Of a stretch of 64,000 nucleotides of DNA, positions 1 to 8,688 are shown in pieces; position 1 is the first letter of the stretch, and every line of letters starts with the position of its first letter. The notes below the pieces were generated by a model, which was given only the letters and a program-made list of their open reading frames with translations, was not told the DNA's origin and did no database searches. The stretch is taken from assembly GCF_003466125.1 (NCBI RefSeq), contig NZ_QSOC01000002.1, positions 1 to 64,000 of the forward strand, read 5' to 3'. This DNA is from Collinsella sp. TM10-22 (GTDB lineage Bacteria; Actinomycetota; Coriobacteriia; Coriobacteriales; Coriobacteriaceae). Position numbers and translations under genes: made by a program.

Positions 1-1024
1 AGCTGCCGCCGTCGCGGACCCAGCCGAGCGCCATGGCGCCGGACGAACGGAAATAGTATACAGAGCCGTTGCACTTGTGCAGTCCGGTCACCATGGCGCC
101 GTCCGCATCGGGATCGAGCCAGTACCAGGTGCCACCCTGGCACAACCATCCGGTATACGCCGCCCCGTCAGAAGTTGCGTAATACCAGGTACCCTCTTTT
201 AACTGCCAATAATAGAGAGAAACATCGACATACGCATAGTTCATATCGACGTCGCCGTTGATACCAGAGACCTTTCCATTGCTCTTGTACTGCCAAAAAC
301 TGTAATTACCAGTATAGTCACATTGCGAGTTATATTGAGCAATCCAATGATCCCAAGAGCTGCTCTTAAATACAGAGTCAGTCAAAATGTTGTTAAACCA
401 ATTTAAATTTGCATAAATTCCAGGCTCATATCCTGCGGCAGAAATCCTATTACAAAAAACCTGCGCCCTCGATGCAATTCCGGTTTGACGTCCATTTGCA
501 ATTATCGAGTTATCCTCAAGATCGTAATACACCGGCAATCTTGGATTATGCCCAGAAAGGCAATTGATCACCATTGACGCCTCATCAGCTGCCTGCTGAT
601 TATCAAAAGCATATGAATAGATATAGACGCCGTAGGGGATTCCGAGTCGCTCGCACTCAGAAATATTTCGATTAAATTGATAGTCAACTCGACCGCCCCA
701 AGATGGAGCGCCAAATCCAACACGCAGAATAGCGAAATCGATACCAGAAGCCTTAACAGCATTCCAGTCAATACGTCCTTGATGCTCACTGACATCGATG
801 CCCTGCGCCGTAGCCCCATCGGGAAGAATGTCCATGGACAATAAGGCTATTCCATCTTCTTCGGAAGAAGCATCCTCTGCGACCAATTGTCCATCCTCAT
901 AACGCCAGGAATTCTCAACTAGGGACCGCGCAGCTTCCGCGTTCGAGGGAAAAACAAACACAGAAATGGGCGCAAGGACCATCAGCACCAACAATGCCGA
1001 AAATAACTTAAGATGTTTGCTCAT
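1..1024 (-). CDS. Secreted GH25 lysozyme with cell-wall-binding repeats (partial)
   Basis: Starts at ATG 1024 and runs off the left edge (341 codons seen). A signal peptide (MSKHLKLFSALLVLMVLAP...) comes first. A glycoside hydrolase family 25 domain follows from about residue 75: it opens with GIDVSEHQGRIDW and carries the strand motif PVYYDLEDN near 168, the acidic residues expected of GH25 muramidases. From about residue 270 there are Trp/Tyr-rich cell-wall-binding repeats (GTWYYATSDG, GTWYWLDPD, SVYYFRSSGAMALGW). Such enzymes cleave the MurNAc-GlcNAc bond of peptidoglycan and bind the wall through the repeats. The next gene upstream encodes a related repeat protein, so this is a small cluster of wall hydrolases. 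The C-terminus lies outside the window. Confidence 0.88.
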   Translation of the reverse strand, partial: MSKHLKLFSALLVLMVLAPISVFVFPSNAEAARSLVENSWRYEDGQLVAEDASSEEDGIALLSMDILPDGATAQGIDVSEHQGRIDWNAVKASGIDFAILRVGFGAPSWGGRVDYQFNRNISECERLGIPYGVYIYSYAFDNQQAADEASMVINCLSGHNPRLPVYYDLEDNSIIANGRQTGIASRAQVFCNRISAAGYEPGIYANLNWFNNILTDSVFKSSSWDHWIAQYNSQCDYTGNYSFWQYKSNGKVSGINGDVDMNYAYVDVSLYYWQLKEGTWYYATSDGAAYTGWLCQGGTWYWLDPDADGAMVTGLHKCNGSVYYFRSSGAMALGWVRDGGS

Positions 1025-1245
1025 GTAAACCTCGTCATTCGTTCTTGTTTGCGTCTAGCTTACAGCATGGCTGTGAAAGATTCCCGAACATCCAACTGGA
1101 CAAGACGCCATCTAGAACAATAAATAGTTGGGCGTAATGCTGCAAAGAAAATAAGAACTTGCCGCAGGGTTGAACCCGAAGGCTCATTGCCCCCTCTCTT
1201 ACCCCCAAGAATACCGACTTCAAATAAACTTTCAAACCAGATGTC

Positions 1246-1276
1246 AAAAAGGTAGGGGACCCAGAGAGTCCCCTAC
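1246..1276 (-). terminator. Intrinsic terminator of the repeat/amidase gene
   Basis: Minus-strand hairpin with 9-bp perfect arms (GTAGGGGAC at 1252-1260 and GTCCCCTAC at 1268-1276), followed on the transcript by CTTTTTG. It lies directly after the stop of the 1288 gene and before the GH25 gene. Confidence 0.8.
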
Positions 1277-1287
1277 AAATCGGAATT

Positions 1288-2178
1288 CTAACGGATCAGT
1301 ATTACTTTCGATGGGCCCAAAGCAGTCAAACCGGAGATGCGATTTCCATAACCATCACTATGCCAGAACAAATTTTCGCTCGGCGAATTGCCCCAGAAAA
1401 AGCCAATGTGGCTATCGTCCGCATATGGGTTGTAAGGATTGAAGAACACAATGTCCCCCTTACGAGCCAAACCGCTACGTAACAACTCATCAATAGAGTT
1501 GAAATAAGTCACGTTTGCGCACGTATCGATAGCGTAGCCGTACCAACGATAAGCGTTAACGCAGCCGCCCCTTCCGGGACCACCACTCCAAGGGGAATGG
1601 CTCTGCTCGGCGGCAATTGGAGCTAAATTCCCGCCCGCTTTCATATATGCATGCGATACAAATCCGCCGCAGTTCATACCGGTATACCCGTCCCAACGAG
1701 GATCACCCTTTGGATACATGCATGTTTCTTGGCTAAGATGCGTATCATAGCGTGTTCCACGGTAATAGCCATCGTTCTCGTGGCTCATAAGCCAATTGAC
1801 CAGGCTGGACCTATTAACCCCTAAAACAGAACCAGACGTATTCAACCATGCACCACTTGCATTGAAGTAATAGTCAACGCCATCGATTTTCAGCCACCCG
1901 TTAGCAAACATGGCACCCGAAGGCTGGAGCCAGTACCACGTACCGCCGTCATTAAGCCATCCAGTTTTCATCTTGAATGTGGAAGGGTCCATCCAATACC
2001 ACGCACCGTTGACATATTGCCAACCAGACTTAAGGACACCATTGGAAGATCCGTAGTACCAAGTATTGCCACTTTCGCCAGAAGCGTCTTTCGACAAAAT
2101 CCAACCAGACGCCACGTTAATGGCACCATTCGCATCCGCATAGAAAACCGAGTCTCCAATATGAATGATACCCGGCAA
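1288..2178 (-). CDS. Wall-binding repeats plus cysteine peptidase/amidase-like domain; C-terminal half of a frameshifted gene
   Basis: Open frame of 296 codons that begins only with a TTG, with no Shine-Dalgarno sequence. It starts mid-repeat (DSVFYADANGAINVASGW), has about three wall-binding repeats, and ends in a roughly 170-residue domain with MNCGGFVSHAYMKAGG (candidate catalytic Cys) and DSHIGFFWG (candidate catalytic His). This layout fits NlpC/P60- or CHAP-like peptidoglycan amidases/endopeptidases. Adding one C to the CCC run near 2207-2209 joins it in frame to the upstream gene (2205-3497), giving one secreted repeat-amidase of about 735 residues. I therefore read it as the C-terminal half of a broken gene, or of a sequencing error, rather than an independent gene. 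Confidence 0.7.
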   Translation of the reverse strand: MPGIIHIGDSVFYADANGAINVASGWILSKDASGESGNTWYYGSSNGVLKSGWQYVNGAWYWMDPSTFKMKTGWLNDGGTWYWLQPSGAMFANGWLKIDGVDYYFNASGAWLNTSGSVLGVNRSSLVNWLMSHENDGYYRGTRYDTHLSQETCMYPKGDPRWDGYTGMNCGGFVSHAYMKAGGNLAPIAAEQSHSPWSGGPGRGGCVNAYRWYGYAIDTCANVTYFNSIDELLRSGLARKGDIVFFNPYNPYADDSHIGFFWGNSPSENLFWHSDGYGNRISGLTALGPSKVILIR

Positions 2179-2204
2179 CGAAGACGAGTCGACGCAGCCC
2201 GATG

Positions 2205-3497
2205 CTACAGGGACCCGTCGGGTGCAATAGGCAATGGATCATTCAACGCACCAGAAGAATCCGCCCATGACATCCCGTCGCTCAAGTTGATCCAACACGA
2301 AGAAGCCATCGCACCGGAGTCAAAAGAATAATAGCGCGTGTCGCCTACCGTATATTCACCAGTGCGCATTGCGCCGGATACGTCATCAAGGTAATACCAG
2401 GCGCTTCCGGACTTTATCCATCGTCCTCGTTGAATAGCTCCGCTTGATGCGGCGTAATACCAAGTACCATCAGCAAGTGCCCAGCCTGTTGCCATGGCAC
2501 CTGAGCTCGTAAGGAAATAGGTGGACGAGCCCACTTGCACAAAGCCCGTGAGCATAATATGGCTTCCTGGATCCAGGTAATACCAAGAATTCCCTAGAAG
2601 TAACCAACCTCCATGCAGTAAGCCGTTGGAGTCAGCGTAATACCAGTTGTTGTCAATAAGTGCCCACTGGGAGGATAGCATGGCCCCTGAACTGTTAAAG
2701 ATATAAGAGGTGCCATTGCATTCATTCAGCCCGGTGGCCATAGAACCATCTGCAGGATCAAGCCAGTACCAACGACCCCCATCCGAGAGCCAACCCTTCA
2801 CCAGGGCGCCAGAGCCGGAGAAATAGTGCCAAACGGAAGCATCAAGATGCCATCCGATAAGCATCGCGCCAGAAGAAGAGAATCCATACGTGGCTCCCCC
2901 GATCTGTAGCATCGAGTCGTGGACCATCTTGCCTTCATCATCCAGCCAATACCAGTTGCTGCCATCTGAAAGCCAGCCTTTTACCATGGCGCCAGAACCG
3001 GAGAAATAACGCCAAGCAGAAGTGGAGCCCGTAGAATCTAGGTACCAGCCGACACGCATTGCGCCCGAAGAGGAGAAGGCATACGTCGCACCCCCAACTT
3101 GAACCAACCCATCCTGAGCCATTCGACCTTCGTCGTCGAACCAGTACCAGCTACCGTTTATATGTCTCCAAGAAGAAACAGCGATCGTTCCGTCGGACAA
3201 GCCCCAACGCCAAAAACCAGCCCCTTCTTCGGGTGATATCCACCCCTGATGCCAAACAATTTGATTCGAAACCTCAGAAGGGGTCTCATTATCCACCTGA
3301 GAGTTCTGCTCGACAGCGAAGGTCGAATCGCGCTGAGCATCAATGGCTGACTCAACAGAAGCAATAGCAACGTTAGATGCGGAACCTTCGTCAGTGTTAT
3401 TCGAATCAAGGGCGTATAACATCGAGGGCGAACTCAAAAGGAGCCCCAAAGAAATAAGGCCGGAAAAGACCAGCACCCCGAATGAGCATTTCTTCAT
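2205..3497 (-). CDS. Secreted cell-wall-binding repeat protein; N-terminal half of a frameshifted gene
   Basis: ATG 3497 is chosen over the GTG at 3518 because it starts a clean signal peptide (MKKCSFGVLVFSGLISLGLL, then a cleavage-like LYA). After an acidic Ser/Asn-rich linker come more than ten Trp/Tyr/Gly wall-binding repeats (GSWYWFDDEGRMAQDG, SNWYWLDDEGKMVHDS and similar). It ends abruptly at PDGSL with no catalytic domain. The missing domain follows 26 bp downstream in another frame. The repeats would target the protein to wall polymers. A hairpin at 3524-3551 lies in its 5' leader. Confidence 0.8.
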   Translation of the reverse strand: MKKCSFGVLVFSGLISLGLLLSSPSMLYALDSNNTDEGSASNVAIASVESAIDAQRDSTFAVEQNSQVDNETPSEVSNQIVWHQGWISPEEGAGFWRWGLSDGTIAVSSWRHINGSWYWFDDEGRMAQDGLVQVGGATYAFSSSGAMRVGWYLDSTGSTSAWRYFSGSGAMVKGWLSDGSNWYWLDDEGKMVHDSMLQIGGATYGFSSSGAMLIGWHLDASVWHYFSGSGALVKGWLSDGGRWYWLDPADGSMATGLNECNGTSYIFNSSGAMLSSQWALIDNNWYYADSNGLLHGGWLLLGNSWYYLDPGSHIMLTGFVQVGSSTYFLTSSGAMATGWALADGTWYYAASSGAIQRGRWIKSGSAWYYLDDVSGAMRTGEYTVGDTRYYSFDSGAMASSCWINLSDGMSWADSSGALNDPLPIAPDGSL

Positions 3498-3523
3498 AGC
3501 AGCACGGTATCCAATCACGCAGC

Positions 3524-3551
3524 GACCCCGTCACCTCAGGGCAACGGGGTC
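3524..3551 (-). other. Leader hairpin upstream of the repeat-protein gene
   Basis: Perfect 8-bp arms (GACCCCGT / ACGGGGTC) around a 12-nt loop, about 27 nt before the start codon at 3497. No U tract follows on the minus strand, so it is more likely a 5'UTR structure than a terminator. Role unknown. Confidence 0.4.
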
Positions 3552-3785
3552 TCAATCAAAACTAACTCAGTAATGTGCTAGCCAATTTGCTGGCAGTTTT
3601 TTCTCGAAGGTTTTCCATACGGTATCCTCTTCCGATTTGAGGCTCTCTTAAGTTATTCTCAGACTAACAATTCAGTTTTTCAACCGAAAATCTATAAAAG
3701 GTGTCTTTGCAGCTGCAATTTAAATATGAGCCACCACACCTCAACCGTTAGGCAAAATAGCTTCTGAGCCAAACTGGGCACATAA

Positions 3786-3932
3786 GCGAACCAATTTAAT
3801 ACGGCCACCTGTAAAAATCCTGACACACGTTTTCGATATGACAAGAGCCGCTTGAACGAGGAGTACTTGAGCCCCTCCGCTCTTGCAGCTCTTGAGGATA
3901 CTTTGCCGGATCTTGGAATTACTTCGCTCTAA
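3786..3932 (+). other. Intergenic stretch with a possible C-terminal gene fragment
   Basis: The 3519-3928 gap holds no complete gene. Near its right end a short plus-strand open frame without a start reads like a protein tail (LNEEYLSPSALAALEDTLP, ending in TAA at 3930-3932), overlapping the end of the convergent glycosyltransferase gene by a few bases. I do not recognise the family. It could be the remnant of a gene lost from the glycan locus, or chance. The rest of the gap is AT-rich compared with its surroundings, as expected for a promoter region or transferred DNA. Confidence 0.2.
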
Positions 3933-6415
3933 AGCAAGAAGTACTCACTGTCGGAGGATAGGTTCGGTCCGAGCCACGGATCGCCCGTCAAGAAGAACTC
4001 CGGCCAGCGTTGCATGAACAGGGCTTGCTCGCGTTTCCAACGGCGCAGCTTTTCTTCGTTAGCCTCTTCCCTGCCGCGCGAGGTGAACTCGTAGTGGTAC
4101 AGCTCGGCATAGGGCGTAAAGATGGTGCGGTAGCCCGCCTCCCATACGCGCAGGCAAAAGTCTGCGTCGTTAAAGCCGACGGCGAATTCCTCGTTGTAAC
4201 CCCCAACCTGCTCGAATACGTCGCGTCGGACCATCTGGCAGGCACCCGTTACGGCGCTAAAGTTGCCCGGGCGCACAGCACGGGCAAGATAGCCCTCGCG
4301 CTTTGCCGAGAAGTCCTGGTTGGCATGGGCAAGTGCGCCACGCACGCCGACCAAAATGCCAGCGTGCTGCACCAGATGGTCGGCAAAATAGAGCTTGGCA
4401 CCCACCACGCCTGCATCGGGACGCTGCAGATAGCCCATCATCTCTTCGATAAAATCGGGGCTTATGACCTCGGTATCGTTGTTCAGCAGCAGCAGGTAAT
4501 CACCCTTGGCATGCTCCACGCCAAAGTTGATGATCTGGGAGTAATTGAACTCGCCCGGCCAACACACAACGCGCGCGATGTCCTTGCCTTCGGATGCTGC
4601 AGCCACGCGCTCTGGCAGGGTTTCGTAATACGCAAACGTCTCCGGGGCTTCGCTGTTGTTCTCCACCAAGACGATCTCGTAATTGGCATACGTTGCCTTC
4701 TGGGCGATCGACATCACACAGGCATCGAGCGTCTCAACGTGGTCCTTGGTGGGAATCACAATGCTCACCAGCGGCGCAGGCTCCGGCAGCGCATAGCGCA
4801 TGCGGTAAACAAACGGCGTCTCGGTCTCTTCGACCGCTCCGCGAACGCCCAGCGCGTTAAAGTGGCGCTGGAGCGCAAGGCGCCCGGCTTCAATAGCATA
4901 CGGCTTGCTATCGGCAGAGCCATCGGCGGTCGATCCCGGATGAACGCGCCAGTGATACAGCACATGCGCAACATGCTCAAACCGCGCGGCGGCTGCAAGG
5001 CAGCGAAGCGTCAGGTCGTAATCCTGGGCGCCCGCGACGTCTTCCGGCGACATGCCAACACGATCAATGAGAGCCTTCTCCACCATCAGGAAATGCGTCA
5101 CGCAGTTATGGCTATAGAGCAGGTCGACGTTGAGCCGCGTCTTAAAGACCGGCTGGCCCCACTCCCCCGTTTTCTGGAACATGTCTTCGTCACAGAACAG
5201 GACCTGGGGGCGCTCGCCCTCGGCAGTCTTGTTCAGCGCGGAAACATAGTGGAATAACGCGTCCGGTTCCAGAATGTCGTCATGGTCCAAGAACGCGACG
5301 TAGTCGCCCATCGCCTGCTCAATACCTGCGTTGGTGTTGACCACAATGCCGCCGTTGCCGGGCAGCCCAATGCGACGAACGCGCTCGTCGTTGGCACTTG
5401 CCGCAAGATTGGCCACCGCATCCCATTCGGGCGAGGCGTCCATGAACAGCAATTCCCAGTTGTCATAGCTCTGGGCTAGCACCGAGTCCAGCAGCTCGGG
5501 CAGGTAAACCCGATCAGTCTTGTAACACGGCACCACAATGCTCACGAGCGGCCTATAGGCAAAGGCCGCCGAAGCGACACGCTGGCACGCCAAATCGCCC
5601 GGCTTTGCGCGATGCTGCTCAAACCAACGTCGATAAGCTGCGTCATCAGCGCGTGCATCCTTCATGCGGTTCCAGCTGTCGTCGACCATGCCGTTGTACA
5701 GGCGACCATCCATGGCGCAAAACCCGCTCTGGATCTGCTCTGTGGAATCGCTCACAATCGCGACAAAATCTCGTATATCTTGAGGCATCTCAACGCTCAG
5801 ATACGTTTTATTGACACGGCATCCATTCTGCTGCGGCACATCGACCTGCGATTCAAACACATGCACGGTAGCATCGATGGCATTCATATGCGTATCGAAG
5901 ATCTGAAGCTCAGGCGCGCACTGGGAGTCTCCCGCCCAGGTAACCTCATAGCGCCACACCGCGCCGGCGTCTGCCGGCAAATAGCGAATGGCATCGATCT
6001 CGTAGCGACCGCAGCATTCGCCACGCTGCGCATCGCGGATTAGCGCGCACAGCGCAGGCTTTGCTTTGTAGTTAACCTTGGATTCCAGCTTGGCCACGCG
6101 GCTATCGAGGTGAATGGAGCCCAACCTTTTGCCACCGGATGCAAAAACGACATCCATCGACGAGCCATCCAAAAACGGAAGCACCAAGACGGCGAGCTCG
6201 CGCTCGTAATCGGAAACGGAAGGGCAAAGCGCCAGCACACGGCCATGATCAACCGGGAGCACCAGCGACGGCACACAAGAACCGCTCGTCGTCGCATGGG
6301 CAAACGCTTGAGAACCCTCCCGCTCAATAAGCGCGGCGACATCCTGACCGGCAAAACGAAGCAGCACAAACAGACGGCCCTGACTGCGGCAAAGTGCCAA
6401 ACGCTTGATACTCAT
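3929..6415 (-). CDS. Large tandem-domain family-2 glycosyltransferase
   Basis: 828 residues. The N-terminal ~280 residues are a variable beta-rich region. The first GT2 domain begins near residue 289 (SIVVPCYKTD, then FLDHDDI as the metal/nucleotide-binding acidic motif). A second GT2 domain begins near 550 (SIVIPTKDHVETLD, then LLLNNDTEVI). Proteins with two GT2 domains commonly extend rhamnan- or O-antigen-like wall polysaccharides from nucleotide sugars at the inner membrane face. The ATG directly abuts the stop of the upstream glycosyltransferase gene, so the two are translationally coupled. It is the last gene of a five-gene minus-strand operon. Confidence 0.85.
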   Translation of the reverse strand: MSIKRLALCRSQGRLFVLLRFAGQDVAALIEREGSQAFAHATTSGSCVPSLVLPVDHGRVLALCPSVSDYERELAVLVLPFLDGSSMDVVFASGGKRLGSIHLDSRVAKLESKVNYKAKPALCALIRDAQRGECCGRYEIDAIRYLPADAGAVWRYEVTWAGDSQCAPELQIFDTHMNAIDATVHVFESQVDVPQQNGCRVNKTYLSVEMPQDIRDFVAIVSDSTEQIQSGFCAMDGRLYNGMVDDSWNRMKDARADDAAYRRWFEQHRAKPGDLACQRVASAAFAYRPLVSIVVPCYKTDRVYLPELLDSVLAQSYDNWELLFMDASPEWDAVANLAASANDERVRRIGLPGNGGIVVNTNAGIEQAMGDYVAFLDHDDILEPDALFHYVSALNKTAEGERPQVLFCDEDMFQKTGEWGQPVFKTRLNVDLLYSHNCVTHFLMVEKALIDRVGMSPEDVAGAQDYDLTLRCLAAAARFEHVAHVLYHWRVHPGSTADGSADSKPYAIEAGRLALQRHFNALGVRGAVEETETPFVYRMRYALPEPAPLVSIVIPTKDHVETLDACVMSIAQKATYANYEIVLVENNSEAPETFAYYETLPERVAAASEGKDIARVVCWPGEFNYSQIINFGVEHAKGDYLLLLNNDTEVISPDFIEEMMGYLQRPDAGVVGAKLYFADHLVQHAGILVGVRGALAHANQDFSAKREGYLARAVRPGNFSAVTGACQMVRRDVFEQVGGYNEEFAVGFNDADFCLRVWEAGYRTIFTPYAELYHYEFTSRGREEANEEKLRRWKREQALFMQRWPEFFLTGDPWLGPNLSSDSEYFLL

Positions 6416-7483
6416 CTACACTTCTCGCTTTCCCAGGGCGTTCGCTGCCATGCGTTTGCAGGCACCCAGGCGCCCAAACCTCAAGACGTCGTAATCGAAC
6501 ATGAGCTTTTTGCACTCACGGGCATTGGGGGCCTTGCTGGTAAGCGCCGCACGCACCATGGCGGCAACAGACGGGGCACATTGCGCGAACGCAGCATCGC
6601 CGCCCACGGCAGAACCGGCAAGCGCCGCGGCAACGGCAGCAAACACCTTGCCACAGTCCGAGCCCAGCAACCTGAGCGCGTCGTAAAGCACCAGATCGCA
6701 CAGGAAATATGCCAGATCATCGGCGTGCTGTACATCGAGACCGTCGCGCTGCCAGTCAGCCAGCACCGCGGAGTAAATCTTCACATGCTCTAGCAGACGT
6801 GTCTCGTCGTCGTAGCGCATGGTGTCCATGAGCGAACCCTTGCGCGCCACGCGGTAGTCATACAGCTTGTTCGAGATAAGCGCGGTCTTATGCGAACGAC
6901 CGTACACGACAAAATCGAAGACCTGGTCCTCGCCATACTTGACGGTTTCGTCGAACACGATTCCGTTGCCCAGCAAAAACTCACGCTTGCAGGCGGTACG
7001 CCATGCAAAGGGGCGAGATGCTTCCTTAAACAGCAGGTCAGAGCTATAGCCTTCAAACGACACATCGCGCGGGCTCAGCACATAGTTAAGCCACGGATAC
7101 CCCGCCTCCAGCGGATACGGATTCGCGCCAAAGGTCAAAACGTCGCAGTCCTCGCGCTCAAAGGCATCGACGATCACGCGGCATGCATCGGGCGTAAAGC
7201 GATCGTCGGAATCCAAAAACGCAACGATAGGCGCCGTGGACGCGGTGATGCCTGCATTACGCGCACTCGACAGGCCCCCGTTTGGCTTATCGACCAGCGT
7301 AAAGCGCACATCCTTTTCGCAATAGGCAGCCGCAATATCGCGCGAGTCGTCCGGCGAGCCATCGTTAACCAGCACGCCCTCCCAATCGGGCATATCCTGC
7401 GCAAGCAGAGAGTCCAAGCACCAGGCCAGGCACTCCTCCACCTTATAGATGGGAACGACAACGGAAATCTTGGGGGTAGCCAT
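6416..7483 (-). CDS. Family-2 glycosyltransferase (module B)
   Basis: 355 residues from ATG 7483, which has GGAGCGA upstream; a GTG two codons earlier is possible. The GT2 fold is clear: ISVVVPIYKVEECL, VNDGSPDDS, GGLSSARNAG and FLDSDDRFTPDA. The C-terminal half resembles that of the 8689-9729 gene (aromatic/Leu-rich DLVLYDALRLL), so the two are probably paralogues. It lies 12 bp after the 7496 gene stop and abuts the large glycosyltransferase. Sugar donor and acceptor cannot be read from sequence. Confidence 0.85.
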   Translation of the reverse strand: MATPKISVVVPIYKVEECLAWCLDSLLAQDMPDWEGVLVNDGSPDDSRDIAAAYCEKDVRFTLVDKPNGGLSSARNAGITASTAPIVAFLDSDDRFTPDACRVIVDAFEREDCDVLTFGANPYPLEAGYPWLNYVLSPRDVSFEGYSSDLLFKEASRPFAWRTACKREFLLGNGIVFDETVKYGEDQVFDFVVYGRSHKTALISNKLYDYRVARKGSLMDTMRYDDETRLLEHVKIYSAVLADWQRDGLDVQHADDLAYFLCDLVLYDALRLLGSDCGKVFAAVAAALAGSAVGGDAAFAQCAPSVAAMVRAALTSKAPNARECKKLMFDYDVLRFGRLGACKRMAANALGKREV

Positions 7484-7495
7484 AATCACTCGCTC

Positions 7496-8614
7496 CTACT
7501 GTGCGGCGGGAACGTCATCAGGGTGCGGGTTGTCGCCGTAGGTGCGCTGATACGTCAGCACGCGCCACACCAGCGGCAGGCCGCCAATCTTAAAGTAATG
7601 CTTAAACGTATTGAGCTTGCCCGGCTTCTTAAAGTCAAAGCGCGAATCGATATAGGCGCGGGGCGACTTGACCATCAGGCGCAAGTCGGTCTCGCCACGT
7701 GGATCAAACAGCGACAGGTCAAAGCGACCGGCATCCCAATCGGCCTTGAGATCGGAAGATGCCTTCTTCCAAAACTGCTCACGCAGTTCATCGACCAGAC
7801 GCTCATCATTCCAACGGTACGTATCGACCTTCATGCGCATTAAAATGCCCTGGAGCTGAGCCTTGAGCTCGGGGCGCTCGTCCAAAAAACGTTGCATCTC
7901 GGCATATTCGTCGCACACGCAAAACACCTTGTTGGGCGAATTAACGGAGCTCTTCTCGTTATCCTGGCGATAGCACAAAATGGGGTCCGCAATAAACGCG
8001 GCACGCTCGGCGCAAGCCCAAACCTTAAAGTTAAAGCCTGCGTCCTGATACGAGGCGCCCGGCGTGGGAAGGAACCGAATCTGATTGTCGTTGAGGAACT
8101 CGCGCCGATAGATAGCCGACCAAATGGAAGGTTTGCGGTAGAAGATGCCCGGGCGATCGACGGGACGATACGCGGCGCCCGTCATATGCTCGTCGATAAT
8201 CCCAAACAGCTCACGGAGCTCGCTGGGCGTGGACCAATATAGGTAAAAGTCGCCCTTTACCACATCGGCATGCTCAGCATCGGCCTTGGCGACCAGCTTT
8301 TGGAGCGAATCCTCAAACATAAAGTCATCGGACTCAAGGATGCCCACGTACTCACCGCGTGCCATCTCCAGGCCGCGGTTCATCGAGTCACCGTAGCCGC
8401 TGTTGGCCTTGTCGATCATCTTTACACGGGAGTCGCGCTCCATGTACTCGCGGATGATATCTGGCGAGCTATCGGTTGAGCCGTCGTTGATACAGATGAT
8501 CTCGATGTCCTTGAGCGTCTGCGCCACGGCGGAATCGAGGCACTCGCGCAGGTAGCATTCGACATTGCAAATGGGGACGAGCAGCGAAACTTTAGGGGTA
8601 TCAGAGTTCTGCAA
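7496..8614 (-). CDS. Family-2 glycosyltransferase (module A)
   Basis: 372 residues from a TTG start (8614) preceded by AGGAGG at good spacing. It has the GT2 motifs VSLLVPICNVECYLREC, ICINDGSTDSSPDII, NSGYGDSMNRGL and GILESDDFM. The first ~100 residues are nearly identical to those of the 9736-10839 gene, which also uses a TTG start, showing a fairly recent duplication. The C-terminal part (FRYRWNDERL-like aromatic region to the end) differs more and may set acceptor choice. Part of the same glycan operon. Confidence 0.86.
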   Translation of the reverse strand: MQNSDTPKVSLLVPICNVECYLRECLDSAVAQTLKDIEIICINDGSTDSSPDIIREYMERDSRVKMIDKANSGYGDSMNRGLEMARGEYVGILESDDFMFEDSLQKLVAKADAEHADVVKGDFYLYWSTPSELRELFGIIDEHMTGAAYRPVDRPGIFYRKPSIWSAIYRREFLNDNQIRFLPTPGASYQDAGFNFKVWACAERAAFIADPILCYRQDNEKSSVNSPNKVFCVCDEYAEMQRFLDERPELKAQLQGILMRMKVDTYRWNDERLVDELREQFWKKASSDLKADWDAGRFDLSLFDPRGETDLRLMVKSPRAYIDSRFDFKKPGKLNTFKHYFKIGGLPLVWRVLTYQRTYGDNPHPDDVPAAQ

Positions 8615-8688
8615 GAGAACCTCCTGTTGAATAGCGTGTAACAGGGTTATTTTAGCAGCCGGGTTGCGGCGGGCGACAGCGCTTGGAA

